Part shown: positions 1 through 9,593 of the stretch, one piece after another | How the letters are laid out: each line of letters opens with the position of its first letter | How positions within the stretch are numbered: position 1 is the stretch's first letter | NCBI RefSeq assembly: GCF_000787575.1 | Contig: NW_012236516.1 | Location: 321,834 to 342,534, forward strand | Direction: 5' to 3' | Length of the DNA stretch: 20,701 nt | Source of the DNA: Acytostelium subglobosum LB1 | Taxonomy: Eukaryota > Evosea > Eumycetozoa > Acytosteliales > Acytosteliaceae | The notes under the pieces: generated by a model | The model's database searches: none | What the model saw: only the letters and a program-made list of their open reading frames with translations | What the model was told of the DNA's origin: nothing | Position numbers and translations under genes: made by a program

Positions 1-31
1 TTGACAATTAACTAACTAACAACTTATATAG

Positions 32-824
32 TATGGAGTGATGGTGATTGGGAGCAGAACTCAACATACTGGGAGAGCACTGATTTCCTAGCATGGCTCT
101 ACACCAACAGCTCGGTCAAGGATACTGTAGTCACCAATGATAGATGGGGAGCTGACTGCCGAGGCAAGAATGGTGGATTCTGGACTCCAACAGACCGTTA
201 CGATCCACTGAGGTTGGTTGGACACAAGTGGGAGAACTGTTACACCATTGGAACATCATGGGGGTATGTACACATACATCTATCCAACGACCATCGATCA
301 CAACACTAACATAACATACACAAACGAATAGTTACAATCAATATGAACCACTTGCAGCATACCAAACAACTACCCAGCTTCTAGAGGCTATGGTCACTAC
401 AGTCAGCTGTGGAGGCAACTTCTTGTTGGACGTCGGACCTACCTCTGATGGTATAATCCCACTGATCATGCAGGATAGACTTTTGGACATTGGTGATTGG
501 ATGGGTATCAATGGTGAGGCCATCTACAACAGCACTCCATGGAGAGTGCAGAATGATACAGCGGACATTTGGTACACCTACAATGCCGACTCTGATGTCA
601 TCTATGCATTCTCCTTTACCTGGCCTGTCGGCGGTCAGCTCCAACTACACTCGCCAATAGGCAACCCGTACTCTACTATTGAGATTCTCGGAGTGAACGC
701 TGTCATCCAATGGTGGGGACCCAATCACAGCATTCCAGGCATGAAGATATTCCTTCCTCCATTGGCACCATCAGAGTACCCTCCTCATGGTGTATATGTA
801 TTTGCTCTATACAATGTTCAGTAG
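32..824 (+). CDS. alfA: alpha-L-fucosidase (GH29), 3' part
   Basis: This is the C-terminal ~241 residues of a lysosomal or secreted alpha-L-fucosidase, which removes terminal L-fucose from glycoconjugates. Exons are 32-263 and 332-824; the intron at 264-331 starts GTATGT and ends TAG. Bases 1-31 are the tail of an upstream intron with a CTAAC branch-like motif and a TATAG acceptor, so the N-terminal half lies outside the window. Visible landmarks are WSDGDW, where the Asp after WS aligns with the GH29 nucleophile; VTNDRWG; and [12 protein letters not shown], which fits the family signature P-x2-L-x3-K-W-E-x-C. These are followed by the [13 protein letters not shown] segment and a C-terminal beta-rich region. 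The stop is TAG at 822-824. The gene symbol follows the D. discoideum name; a paralogue cannot be excluded. Confidence 0.95.
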
Positions 825-1259
825 GTCTCCTCCAGTATGTCAATCAATCAAACCGGATACCGATCATTCAATCAATCAATGAAGTTCATTTTTGTTTGAA
901 TATCCAACCTTGATGGCTTTTCCCATTCGCGAACATCTGAGCACCAGATCTGTTAAAATATCTATGATTAACGTGAATCTTATCTAACTTGGATCTCGAG
1001 CATAAGCAATGATCACAACTTACACCCACCTTTCCCCATTTTGATCATGATCACCTCCAACTCCATTTACTCACCCAATCACCCACTTCCAAACCCACTC
1101 ATCCATCCCCCAAGTGATCAGAGAGCAACAGGCACATGCTTTGCTTGAATGTCTGTCTGTCAGTTACACATTCGGAATAATACATTGTAGTTGTATAATA
1201 GTAGTAGTAGTAACTGTTGTTGTATTTGTAATATCAAACAATCAATCAATCATAAAGTG
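825..1259. promoter_or_regulatory. Intergenic region and kelch-gene promoter
   Basis: No gene is visible. The sequence holds a 12-bp perfect palindrome (TGATCATGATCA, 1042-1053) and a C-rich tract at about 1022-1110 with repeated CACCCA/ACCCAC words. On the minus strand these read as GGGTG/GTGGG, resembling the G-box class bound by the dictyostelid factor GBF. The match is by eye only. Just before the kelch start there are AGT and CAAT short tandem repeats. Confidence 0.4.
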
Positions 1260-2511
1260 ATGCATTGGTCAAAGGCGCCAACGAATGGGATTGACTTTAT
1301 GGGTGCCAGGTCGCACTCTGCTACAGTAGTTGGACATCGTATATTCGTCTTTGGTGGATCAGACAGAGATGAGAACTTCAATGATCTACTTATATTCGAT
1401 ACAGGTATGTCGACACGGACTGACTACACCTACGCCCGTGACACCATACTCACATCCATCACCACATCATGAAGAGACTCTATATTGGAGTAAACCAGAG
1501 ACTCATGGACAGAAAGGATCGATACCAACACCTCAAAGAGCACACTCGGCAACATTGGTTGGCACGCGTATATTGGTGTTTGGCGGTGGCGACGGCTCAA
1601 ACTACTTCAACGACCTATATTCGCTGGATACAAAGACACTGACGTGGAGCAAACCAATCACCAGTGGTCAGTGTCCAGGCCCACGACGCGCACATAGTGC
1701 CAATCTAGTTGGATCAAAGTTATGGATATTCGGTGGCGGCAACGGTAACAAGGCTTTGAATGAACTGTATTGCTTGGACACAATGACAATGACCTGGTCG
1801 CAGATAACACCCGGTGGCACACCACCAATTGGACGCGGCTACCACATTAGTGAGGTGATTGATGGCAAGATTGCGATAATTGGAGGATCGGATGGTGCCG
1901 AGTGCTTCTCGGACTTCCATCTGTACAGCCCCTCCAAGAACACATGGAAGAAGGTGCCGATCAAGGGTCCGACGCCCATGCTGTCACATGCCTCTGTGAT
2001 CGTTGGTCGCAACATTGTTGTGTTTGGCGGTCACAACGCTTCAGACTACATCAACTCGCTGCAGACTTTCGATCTGGGTCGCCGCAAGTGGGAGGATCGC
2101 CAGACCTCGGGTACGGCACCCGAGCCTCGTGGCTACCACTGTTGCTGCTTCGTCAATCATAGAATGTTTGTCATTGGTGGATACGACGGCACGCAGTGCT
2201 TCAAAGATGTATATATGCTGGACCTAGGCGAGTTTGCTGCCAACGAGTTGGTTCGCAAGAAGATGACGCTTCAAGGTCTGACGCCGCCAGTGACAACGCC
2301 TCCCCCATCACAGGGTCACCCCACGTCGCCACTTGCCTCTTCACAGCCCCTGCCATCATCAATCACCTCGCCACTTTCCAAATCAGCTAGACCTGCAGCG
2401 CCGCGTATAGCATCGTTTGGCGTCAAGTCTTCGTCTGCTGCAAACATCACAACATCTGGCGCATCATCATCATCATCACCAGCAAACAAACTGAGTCCAA
2501 ACCAAGTCTAG
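1260..2511 (+). CDS. Kelch-repeat protein, six repeats
   Basis: A 393-residue protein from exons 1260-1404 and 1475-2511. The 70-bp intron (GTATGT...AAG) joins DT|E in frame. Six kelch repeats of about 50 residues fill residues 1-310. Each has the H-S-A or similar strand, a hydrophobic FGG/IGG turn (VFGGSD, VFGGGD, IFGGGN, IIGGSD, VFGGHN, VIGGYD) and a closing W about 10-15 residues into the next repeat. This predicts one six-bladed beta-propeller for protein-protein contacts. The last ~80 residues are Ser/Thr/Pro-rich and probably disordered. No BTB, F-box or kinase domain is seen. The reading frame continues upstream without ATG, so ATG 1260 is taken as the start. The specific partner is unknown; RABEPK/Tea1-like proteins share the architecture only. 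Confidence 0.88.
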
Positions 2512-2769
2512 ATAGACTATATCATCTGATCAACCCTCCTGTAACCATATCCCCTCCTCTATCTTCCTGTATTATGTATAGATAAACAATGTCAACAACA
2601 GCAACGACTACAAGGTGTAATCCAACATGCGACACATCGATTGTCTAGGTTGGATATTGTGTTTATTCGCAAGCCATGGAATGAGGTTGTCTTGGACCAC
2701 GACCATGTGTATCGCTGGCAATAACTGAGTATTGATCGAATGATCGATTGACTGGCTGATGGTGTGTAA

Positions 2770-3882
2770 TCAATGTCCATTGCTTGGTTGTGGACAACCA
2801 GGAAGTTTGGCAAACTCATACTTGATGTCGACATAGGGGAAGTTGAGATCAAGTCGATAGTAGTTGCCCTTGTCATCGTAGAAGTACTTCTTGAGATCGA
2901 ATATGGACATCACCTGCTTGATCACATCAATGAATGATTCTCCCTTGGTGAAGTGGAACACTTCAAAGAACTTGAGTATATCCTCTTTCTCCTCTTTGAA
3001 GCTTATCATCACAGGTTTGCTCGAGTAGATATTGATGTAGTCTCTCTTGAATACAGTATCACATTCAAATGTTGAACCAAGACTATAAAGGTATTCGACG
3101 CCAGCCACTACAAAGTCATCACAAGTTGATGACTGAAGGTACAAGTTGTCTCCAAAGCTGTCCCATACATCCCAAGTCTGGTAGTCTATTATTTGAACAT
3201 GATTGATTAGGTCAATGATTGATTGATTGATTGAATCAACGATAAGTAACTTACTAGGGTTGGTGTCATTGTATGATAACATCCATTGACTGAACTTGTT
3301 GAATGTTGCACCATTGATTGTTGAAAGATAGGTCAATGATGCACTGGGGAAGATGCTTGGATCCCAATAAGTCAGGTTGACCGATGGGAATGTGCACAGG
3401 GTACCCTTGTTACACCAAAGTAACTCCTTGGTACCATTGACTTCGACAATGTTTGGGAATGATCCATTGAGTACCTCATAGTATGCATCATACTCTGCTG
3501 TATAGTTCATACCAGTTGTCTGGTCAAAGAATCCCAATGCAGAGTGGAAGCCACCCAATTCTCCAAACAAGTTACCATACATTGCTTCGAATATAGGTGC
3601 TTGCATATAGTACACTTTAACAACATTGTCTACATGGTGAAAGAGGAGAGGGAGGGTAAGTAAGTATGTAATGATTTGATTGTTTGATTGATTGAATGAT
3701 TATTTACCATCTGATACAGGATCGAAACCTGTAGAGATCACAGGGCAATCTTCACGAGGATGTAATTGTTTACAATATAATGGATCATTATTTGGTAATG
3801 ATGCATTGGACACTGCCAAGTTGATTGTTATAACAATGGCAATGTATAATAATGATGTTGCCCAAAGGCATTTACCCATCAT
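2770..3882 (-). CDS. cln5: CLN5-like lysosomal protein
   Basis: A 321-residue protein from exons 3882-3708, 3629-3255 and 3185-2770. Introns (78 and 69 bp, GTAAAT...TAG and GTAAGT...TAG) fall exactly where frames switch. Residues 1-28 form a hydrophobic signal peptide. The mature part resembles human CLN5: MQAPIFEAMYGNLFGEL, HSALGF, ELLWCNKGTLCTF, then STCDDF and a C-terminal LNFPYVDIKYEFAKLP. Several N-x-S/T sequons fit a glycosylated lysosomal protein. CLN5 is the neuronal ceroid lipofuscinosis 5 protein, reported to make bis(monoacylglycero)phosphate and to act as a Cys-based thioesterase. Its proposed catalytic His and Cys correspond here to His87 and Cys205. A promoter region is shared head to head with the ABHD11-like gene. 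Confidence 0.87.
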
Positions 3883-4489
3883 TATATCTATTTAATTAAT
3901 CTATTTGTCTTTGAATAATAAGAATAATATTAATAATTGGTATTTGTAATAATAATAATTAGTTGTAATAATAATTGTAGTAAATAATAATAAGAATGTA
4001 AAGTGATTGAATTGAATGAAGGTCCAATATTGGTTTAATATAGATGTTATTGTTGAGGGAATCAAGGTCCAACATGTCAAGTCTCTGATAACTTCCAAAT
4101 TAGGACCCTGAACACAAGTCGTTGTCAAAGTTAACAGAAAACATCACTTCTCTCTATCACGTCGTGTTTAAACGGAAGGGGCTGCGTCTCCACACTGGCG
4201 AGAGTGGTTGAATGTTCATGTGTGTGGTAACAAGGAAGAGAGAAGTTGAAAGAGGAGTGAACAGAGAACTATTTACATACTCATCATGCTATTACTTGTT
4301 ATTACACTTATCATTCTTATCTGTGTAAAAGATTAAAATGAAGACCAGTCCACATTAACAAACCAAATAAAATGACCGAGATTCGTTCCTTGAATGCCGC
4401 TACCAAAGGTCCTTCGGGACTCAAAATATGACCAACAGATATATACTAAGATACAATTATTATTGAATGTTTGTGTATCAAGGAAGACA
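3883..4489. promoter_or_regulatory. Divergent intergenic region, cln5 / ABHD11-like
   Basis: The cln5-proximal part is very AT-rich with ATT/AAT trinucleotide runs (3910-3995). A less AT-rich patch at 4146-4246 is bounded by a perfect 10-bp inverted repeat, ACTTCTCTCT (4146-4155) and AGAGAGAAGT (4237-4246), and could be a small structured RNA. An in-frame upstream ATG for the hydrolase lies at 4394. I see no other gene. Confidence 0.4.
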
Positions 4490-5699
4490 ATGCTATCACA
4501 CTTTGTAAAGACTTCAATCTTACATAATACAAAGACAGCGTTTGAATCAGCATCGTCTTCAATCTTGACACGTCATATCAACAGCAGCAACAACAGAAGG
4601 CAAAGACATGTGATATTCTTACATGGCCTATTCGGTTCAAATGAGAACTGGAGGATCACTCATAAGCTGTTAAGCAACAAATTGAATGAGACTGATAATA
4701 GCAGTCCATTCTCATCTACAGAGGTAACTAGTCCATCCTCACTTGTTAACCGATCACTCTCCGAAACTTACACAACAACGACATACAACCAGTTATACTC
4801 TTTGGATATGCGTAACCATGGCAACTCAATGCACTCACCAGAGATGAAGATTGACAATCTTGTCGAAGACCTTTCAATTTTCCTTAGAGAGAATGACATC
4901 CTGAAGCGCAAACACAATGATAACTCATCTGTAGTCCTCGTTGGACACTCTGTAGGTGGCAAAGTCGCCATGCTCTACAGTTTAAAACACCAACAAGATG
5001 TTGATGGACTGGTCTGTGCAGATGGTATGATGATGATGCACTTTAGGTTATCAATGCTCAGGACTGACATTCCTCCCTCCGGCTCCAGTTGCACCTACCT
5101 GTTATGTTGGAGTACACAATCATTCATCAAAGTTCGAAGCGATGCTCAAGGCAGCCTCAATATTCAATGACAATGATGTTACAAGATCAAAGATTGAAGA
5201 CATCCTCGAGAGCTACGAACTGGACAAAGGAAATCGCCTGTACCTAATGAACAATCTTGTACAAAATACATCCGTCGCTGGCAACAACTTTAGATGGAGA
5301 GTTAACCTTCGTGTATGTATGAATGAATGAATGAATGAATGAAAGAATCCATGTCCACCTCTAACCAAATACAAACATCACCAGACACTATACGATCACC
5401 AAGACGATATGTTAAGCTTCCCTTCCGATGAACGTATCAAACAACTTTACAATGACATGTCGTCTACGACTCATCTACCTGTATTCAACAAGCCAGTACT
5501 GTTTGTAGGTGGCAATGACAGTCATTATCTGCGGCCTCCTCATACATCTAGCATCAACAAGTACTTCCCAAACCACCAGATCACCTTCATACCTGGCGGA
5601 CACTTTGCTCACGTCCAAAGCTGTAGACAGTTCACTGACAAACTAGTAGATTATCTGAACACCAATGTGGAGCTCCTCAGTCAGTCTCCAGTGGTTTGA
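4490..5699 (+). CDS. abhd11: ABHD11-like alpha/beta hydrolase, mitochondrial
   Basis: A 357-residue serine hydrolase from exons 4490-5024, 5089-5312 and 5385-5699. Introns are 64 and 72 bp (GTATGA...CCAG, GTATGT...CCAG). Landmarks are HGLFGS (about residue 45, oxyanion region), LDMRNHGNSMHSPEM, the nucleophile elbow GHSVGG (Ser154), FRWRVNL, and GGHFAHV with the likely catalytic His326. The order and spacing match ABHD11/Imo32. ABHD11 is a mitochondrial matrix protein linked to lipoylation of 2-oxoglutarate dehydrogenase. ATG 4490 was preferred over the in-frame ATG 4394 because it has A at -3 and begins a basic, acid-free leader (MLSHFVKTSI...) typical of a mitochondrial presequence; using 4394 would add 32 residues. 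Residues 64-98 are a Ser/Thr/Asn-rich insertion. Confidence 0.82.
5320..5343 (+). repeat. (TGAA)6 microsatellite in intron
   Basis: Six perfect TGAA units begin 8 bases after the donor GT of the second intron of the ABHD11-like gene. Confidence 0.95.
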
Positions 5700-5700
5700 C

Positions 5701-5947
5701 GTGACTGCCATTGCCTGGTTGGGCAACATTGACATTGTTGTGAAAGACGATACAGTCACTCTGGATGGTCACCATTTATCGATTTAGTACCCAACAGCAA
5801 GTCAAACAATGGAGTACATCCATTCAAAACACAGGCTTGTACGAATCACACGAATATGTACTTTGGCAATTCAACGAACACTCTGCAGAGAGATATTACC
5901 TGTTGTGTGTTTTGGTGAACAGCTTGAACTTTGATTACGTGAAATGA
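5701..5947 (+). other. Coding-like remnant or small orphan gene
   Basis: Two adjacent frames look coding-like. Frame A (5701-5787) reads WLGNIDIVVKDDTVTLDGHH and then stops. Frame B (ATG 5765 to TGA 5947, 60 residues) includes QQQVKQWSTSIQNTG and HEYVLWQFNEHS. Composition is balanced, unlike the tandem-repeat DNA usual between genes here. Two AATAAA signals (5947-5952, 5957-5962) follow at once. It could be 3' UTR of the ABHD11-like gene, a frameshifted gene fragment, or a short gene. I do not recognise a family. Confidence 0.3.
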
Positions 5948-5983
5948 ATAAATCAGAATAAAATTTAATGTTAATTTAATTAA

Positions 5984-6057
5984 AAGTGTCACTTCACTCA
6001 ACCCTCTGGATGTCCATAACTAGAAGGGTTGACAACACATCCATTAAGTGTCAACCC
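5984..6057 (+). other. Element with mutually exclusive hairpins
   Basis: GGGTTGAC (6026-6033) can pair with GTCAACCC (6050-6057), or its GGGTTGA with TCAACCC at 5998-6004. GGATGT (6008-6013) also pairs with ACATCC (6037-6042). The whole is flanked by a direct repeat AAGTGTCA at 5984-5991 and 6046-6053. It lies just upstream of the charged-repeat gene. Function unknown. Confidence 0.4.
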
Positions 6058-6157
6058 ATTCATTCATTCCAACATATATACATATATTAATTAATTAATA
6101 TAAAACACATATATACTCTTTCATTTTATTACAAATAATATTATAAAATAACAAACA

Positions 6158-6559
6158 ATGTCTGATGCCAAAGTAGAACATAAGGAGGAGCATAAGGAGG
6201 AGCACAAGGTCGAGGCCCATAAGGACGAGCATAAGGACAAGGACCATAAGGATAAGAAGGACAAGAAGGATAAGAAGGATAAGGAGGGCAAGGAGCATAA
6301 GGATAAGGAGGGAAAGAAGGAGAAGAAGGACAAGGAGCATAAGGACAAGGAGGGTAAAGAGCACAAGGATAAGGAGGGCAAAGAGCACAAGGATAAGGAG
6401 CACAAGGAAGGCAAAGAGCACAAGGACAAGGAAGGCAAGGAGCACAAGGACAAGGAAGGAAAGAAGGAGAAGAAGGACAAGGAGCACAAGGACAAGGAGG
6501 GAAAGAAGGACAAGGAAGGAAAGAAGGACAAGGAGCACAAGGAGAAGGAGAAGCATTAA
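6158..6559 (+). CDS. Highly charged K/E/D/H/G repeat protein
   Basis: An intronless 133-residue protein, no recognised family. After residue 20 it uses only Lys, His, Asp, Glu and Gly. Repeats are variants of EHKDKEGK, with KDKKDKKDK near the N-terminus and EGKKEKKDK later. It has no Cys, aromatic or, past Val18, any hydrophobic residue, so it cannot fold around a core; it should be a disordered polyampholyte, very soluble, with some helical or metal-binding tendency through His. The start is well supported: an AT-rich leader ending AACAAACA before ATG and TCT as second codon, as in dictyostelid genes. Composition recalls hydrophilin/LEA-type desiccation protectants, but that is inference. 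Long open frames on the opposite strand are by-products of the repetitive AAG/GAG codons. Confidence 0.85.
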   Translation: MSDAKVEHKEEHKEEHKVEAHKDEHKDKDHKDKKDKKDKKDKEGKEHKDKEGKKEKKDKEHKDKEGKEHKDKEGKEHKDKEHKEGKEHKDKEGKEHKDKEGKKEKKDKEHKDKEGKKDKEGKKDKEHKEKEKH

Positions 6560-6684
6560 GCACTCATTACATCCATCCAACAACATCTCGCCTAGAAACA
6601 TCATCATTAACATTTGATTGATGTGTCCACAACCTGTTCTGGAGCTGTTCTAGCTGGACCACCCAGTGCAGTACTGACTGATCT

Positions 6685-6705
6685 ATCAATCAATCAATCA
6701 ATCAA
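6685..6705 (+). repeat. (ATCA)5 tetranucleotide repeat
   Basis: Five perfect ATCA units plus one base, in the 208-bp convergent interval between the charged-repeat gene and the PQ-loop gene. Confidence 0.95.
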
Positions 6706-6767
6706 ATAAATAGTCATTCAATCCCTTTGTTGTATAATATAACTAAATAACAACTAAACTCTTATGT

Positions 6768-7980
6768 TCATTCATCTATCAACAATGGTTGATATTCATC
6801 ATTAGATGCTAACTTGGATCCTAATGGTGGTGATTGTGATGATGGCGATATGTCATCACCGTCCATGTTGACGACTGCGTCATTGATGACCATGTAGTCA
6901 GCCTTGGCTCTCTTGTTCTTGAAGTGATAGTATATCAGCAGTACGAGCAACACTGCAATCTGGATGGCCGCACTAACGTATGACAACCAAGTCGACACAC
7001 TCTCATGCGATACAAATATCAAGAAGTATATCGTCAACAGATTGCCAGGCCATTGAATGAGCAGCATCAATATTGAGAATGTTCCAACAGTCTATACACG
7101 GACATAGATGGGGATGGGTTAACGACATTGATCATTACCTCACGTCGCCACAACATACCTTAGCTTTGAATGTCTTGTATATCTGTGGTGACCATTGGAT
7201 AAATGTGGCGATTGTAGACACCAGTCCCATTGTATAGCCAAAGATGTATGAGGTGTGATCACATGGTCCATCCTTTGCCAACAGGATGAGTGTAGTCAAT
7301 GCGATGACAAATATGAACAGGATCAAGAGTCCAAAGAATGTCTTGCCCAATTTGAACTCGCGTCTTGATCCAACGACGTCGCCATTGGCATCCTCAATCC
7401 TTCTTAAATCCTGTGGAGTGAATATAATATAGAATACAAAGCTGTTTGTTACCAAGTTAGTGATTGAGTAAGTGAGTGTTTGGAATGGTTCCAGTCATTG
7501 ATTGATTGAGTGATTGATGTAATCATTCCAGAATCCACCAACAACTTTGATCACTTCGCCACATACATTGGAAAAGTGAAGATCCAGAGAACGAACAGCT
7601 GGAACATTGATAGGAGTGATGGCGCACACTTGGCGAATCCTACTACACTACATGCATCCACCTGAGGATACTTTAACATGACTGAGTGATGTGTATGATG
7701 TATGAGTGGATGATCATTGATTGATCTATCGATCACACTTACATATATTGATTGCAGCAGAGTATTGATTTACATTGCCTAGGAATAGCCAGAGATAGCT
7801 TAGACCTGCAGATGAGCGTGACTTGAGTATGTTGTACCATTGTGGCAAGGTTGATGCTACACCTCCCAGAATAAGGACAACTCCTAGCAAGATACCCATG
7901 GTATCCATTGGCACCAACAGATCATTCCATCCATCTGGTGTATTGGGTAACGTTCCATTGATACATAATGAGTCTGGCAT
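6768..7980 (-). CDS. PQ-loop repeat membrane protein
   Basis: A 306-residue protein from exons 7980-7743, 7642-7567, 7441-7159 and 7091-6768. Introns are 100, 125 and 67 bp with GTAAGT or GTATGT donors. The two PQ motifs are STLPQWYNI (Pro46-Gln47) and QWSPQIYKTFKAKTVGTFS (Pro190-Gln191), each in the first helix of a three-helix bundle, giving about seven membrane segments as in the SWEET/cystinosin/PQLC superfamily. The family exports amino acids, sugars or lipids, often from lysosomes or vacuoles. The cytosolic tail ends in NDEYQPLLIDE, containing an acidic dileucine signal (E-x3-L-L) typical of lysosomal sorting. Substrate is not readable from sequence. The exon 1/2 junction relies on one of several clustered AGs and is the weakest part of the model. 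Confidence 0.82.
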
Positions 7981-8036
7981 AATGTATTGCTAAATCCAGA
8001 AGAGTCAGCCTGAGCTATGATGTCTCTTGAATTGCT

Positions 8037-8058
8037 TGATTGATTGATTGATTGATTG
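8037..8058 (+). repeat. (TTGA)5 tetranucleotide repeat
   Basis: An uninterrupted TTGATTGA run of 22 bases in the divergent promoter, close to the PQ-loop gene. Confidence 0.95.
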
Positions 8059-8123
8059 TAAGGTACTGTAAGGTAATGACAAAGTAATGAGAGTCTGTTT
8101 TGTCTTCACTCAGCATTGCAAGT

Positions 8124-8177
8124 GAGTGTAAAGATCATCACTTCTTGAAATCCGAACATTTGGAGTGTAAAGATCAT
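8124..8177 (+). repeat. 15-bp direct repeat pair
   Basis: GAGTGTAAAGATCAT occurs at 8124-8138 and again at 8163-8177, identical, start to start 39 bp. The second copy lies about 120 bp before the HemK-like start. The unit is not a microsatellite. It may be a pair of transcription-factor sites or a small duplication. Confidence 0.7.
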
Positions 8178-8296
8178 ACGAATCTTGTACATGTGATCAA
8201 CCACACACTCGATCCACATTCACACACACTCGTCTTTCGATCACTGACCATTCATTCATTCAATTACAAACAATGTGATATTCTACACAATATACA

Positions 8297-9401
8297 ATGG
8301 TATCGAACTTCTTACATAGATCATTCACTACACTTAATAAGACTGTTGCTGGAGTAGTGACGACATCTTATAGCAACAATGCGAGATGGTTGATTAATAA
8401 GTCAAAAGAGCTGTTGAAGGCTTCGGGCAATGTTGATGTTGTCCAAAGTGCCAACATAGACACTCGTATCCTAATGGAGGAAGTACTACATTTGAAACCA
8501 AATGCAAGGATTGATCCAAATCTTGCACTGACAGATACAGACAAGGCCTCATTCCTCAGGTATGACTCTGAATGATTGATGGTTGTATGTGTGGGGTATG
8601 TTGCTGACACTCGTTCCAAGGGTAGATTGATTGAAAGGAGGTTGAACAATGAACCAATAGCATATATAGTTGGATATAAGTACTTCTGGAAACACAAGTT
8701 CCAATGCAATCGATCCACACTCATTCCGAGACCAGACAGTGAAACGGTAATCAATCATCCATCATAATGGAAGGGCATGGCGTGACATACTCATACTCAC
8801 TCAATGACAACAACCATAACATTAGTTGATCGATCACATATTGGACTTGTCAACAAAGAGTTCGATCAAACCAAAGAAAGTGTTGGACCTTGGTACTGGA
8901 ACAGGATGTTTGTTATTGAGTGTGTTGGAGGAATTCCCCAATGCAGTTGGTGTTGGTGTAGACAAGTCATCAGAGGCATTGGATGTCGCGAGGACCAATG
9001 CCAATCAATTGGGATTTGGTCTCAGAACACAATTCATTCAATCAAACTGGTTAAACAACATTGACTCATCAGTACATCGCAACTTTGACCTAATCATTTC
9101 CAATCCACCCTATATCGCACCAGCTGACTATCCACATCTCAATCCAACTGTAAACGCTTGGGAACCAGTCACTGCATTGGTGGCCAATAGAGAAGGATTG
9201 GAAGAGTATGATGTTATATCAAAGTCAATCATGGAAAAGAAGATACTGGATCGTGATGATGGACTACTCGTGTTTGAGATTGGCAAGGATCAGGAGAATG
9301 ACATTGTGGACATTGTCCAAGCAAATGGATTCAAACTGGACTCGATGCGCAAGGACTTGGGAGGCATATTCAGGTCATTGGCATTCCGATCACACAACTA
9401 A
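8297..9401 (+). CDS. hemk1: HemK/PrmC-type release-factor glutamine methyltransferase
   Basis: A 319-residue SAM-dependent enzyme from exons 8297-8559, 8626-8746 and 8826-9401. Introns are 66 and 79 bp. It should N5-methylate the glutamine of the GGQ motif of a peptide chain release factor. Motifs in order are a helical N-terminal domain with NIDTRILMEEVL, then EPIAYIVGYKYFW, LIPRPDSE, the SAM-binding VLDLGTGTGCLLLSVL (residues 147-162) and the diagnostic substrate motif ISNPPYIAP (NPPY at 221-224). The first ~25 residues are basic and Ser/Thr-rich with almost no acids, fitting mitochondrial import and action on a mitochondrial release factor. The first splice acceptor is TAG at 8623-8625; the AG five bases upstream would give a stop. 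It converges with the His-rich gene. Confidence 0.92.
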
Positions 9402-9539
9402 ACTAAAGTTTGGGTTATTGTAACAATGATTGATTGCCCAATGCGATGGGTATATTTATTTATAATTTATGATTGATGTTACCAGATCGCTGATGTGTAT
9501 TGGACAATATAAAATAGGATCCACTCGGACCGTTGGGTA

Positions 9540-9554
9540 CACCCTGAAAGGGTG
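9540..9554. other. Short GC hairpin between convergent genes
   Basis: CACCCT-GAA-AGGGTG forms a 6-bp stem with a 3-base loop, in the 192-bp interval between the 3' ends of the HemK-like and His-rich genes. It could sit in either 3' UTR. A role in 3'-end formation is only possible, not shown. Confidence 0.35.
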
Positions 9555-9593
9555 CGGATACAAGAACAAGAACAAAGGTGGGCATACCAAGGC

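Larger units (their letters stand above)
7981..8296. promoter_or_regulatory. Divergent promoter, PQ-loop / HemK-like
   Basis: A 316-bp region between two divergent genes. It holds a TTGA tetranucleotide run (8037-8058), GTAAGGTA twice in tandem at about 8058-8074, and a 15-bp perfect direct repeat listed separately. No gene is seen. Confidence 0.5.

Noticed and set aside
3901-4128. 75-residue minus frame upstream of cln5
   Set aside because: Mostly translated ATT/AAT repeat (Ile/Thr/Tyr runs) lying in the promoter.
5041-5060. Alternative splice acceptors TTTAG (5046) and TCAG (5061) in the ABHD11-like gene
   Set aside because: They would insert residues between the conserved AD and VAP; the CCAG at 5085-5088 restores the ABHD11 pattern and follows a pyrimidine tract.
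6095-6613. Long minus-strand open frames of Leu/Ser/Cys/Pro repeats
   Set aside because: They are antisense readings of the AAG/GAG/CAC repeat codons of the charged-repeat gene; no start context and pure low complexity.
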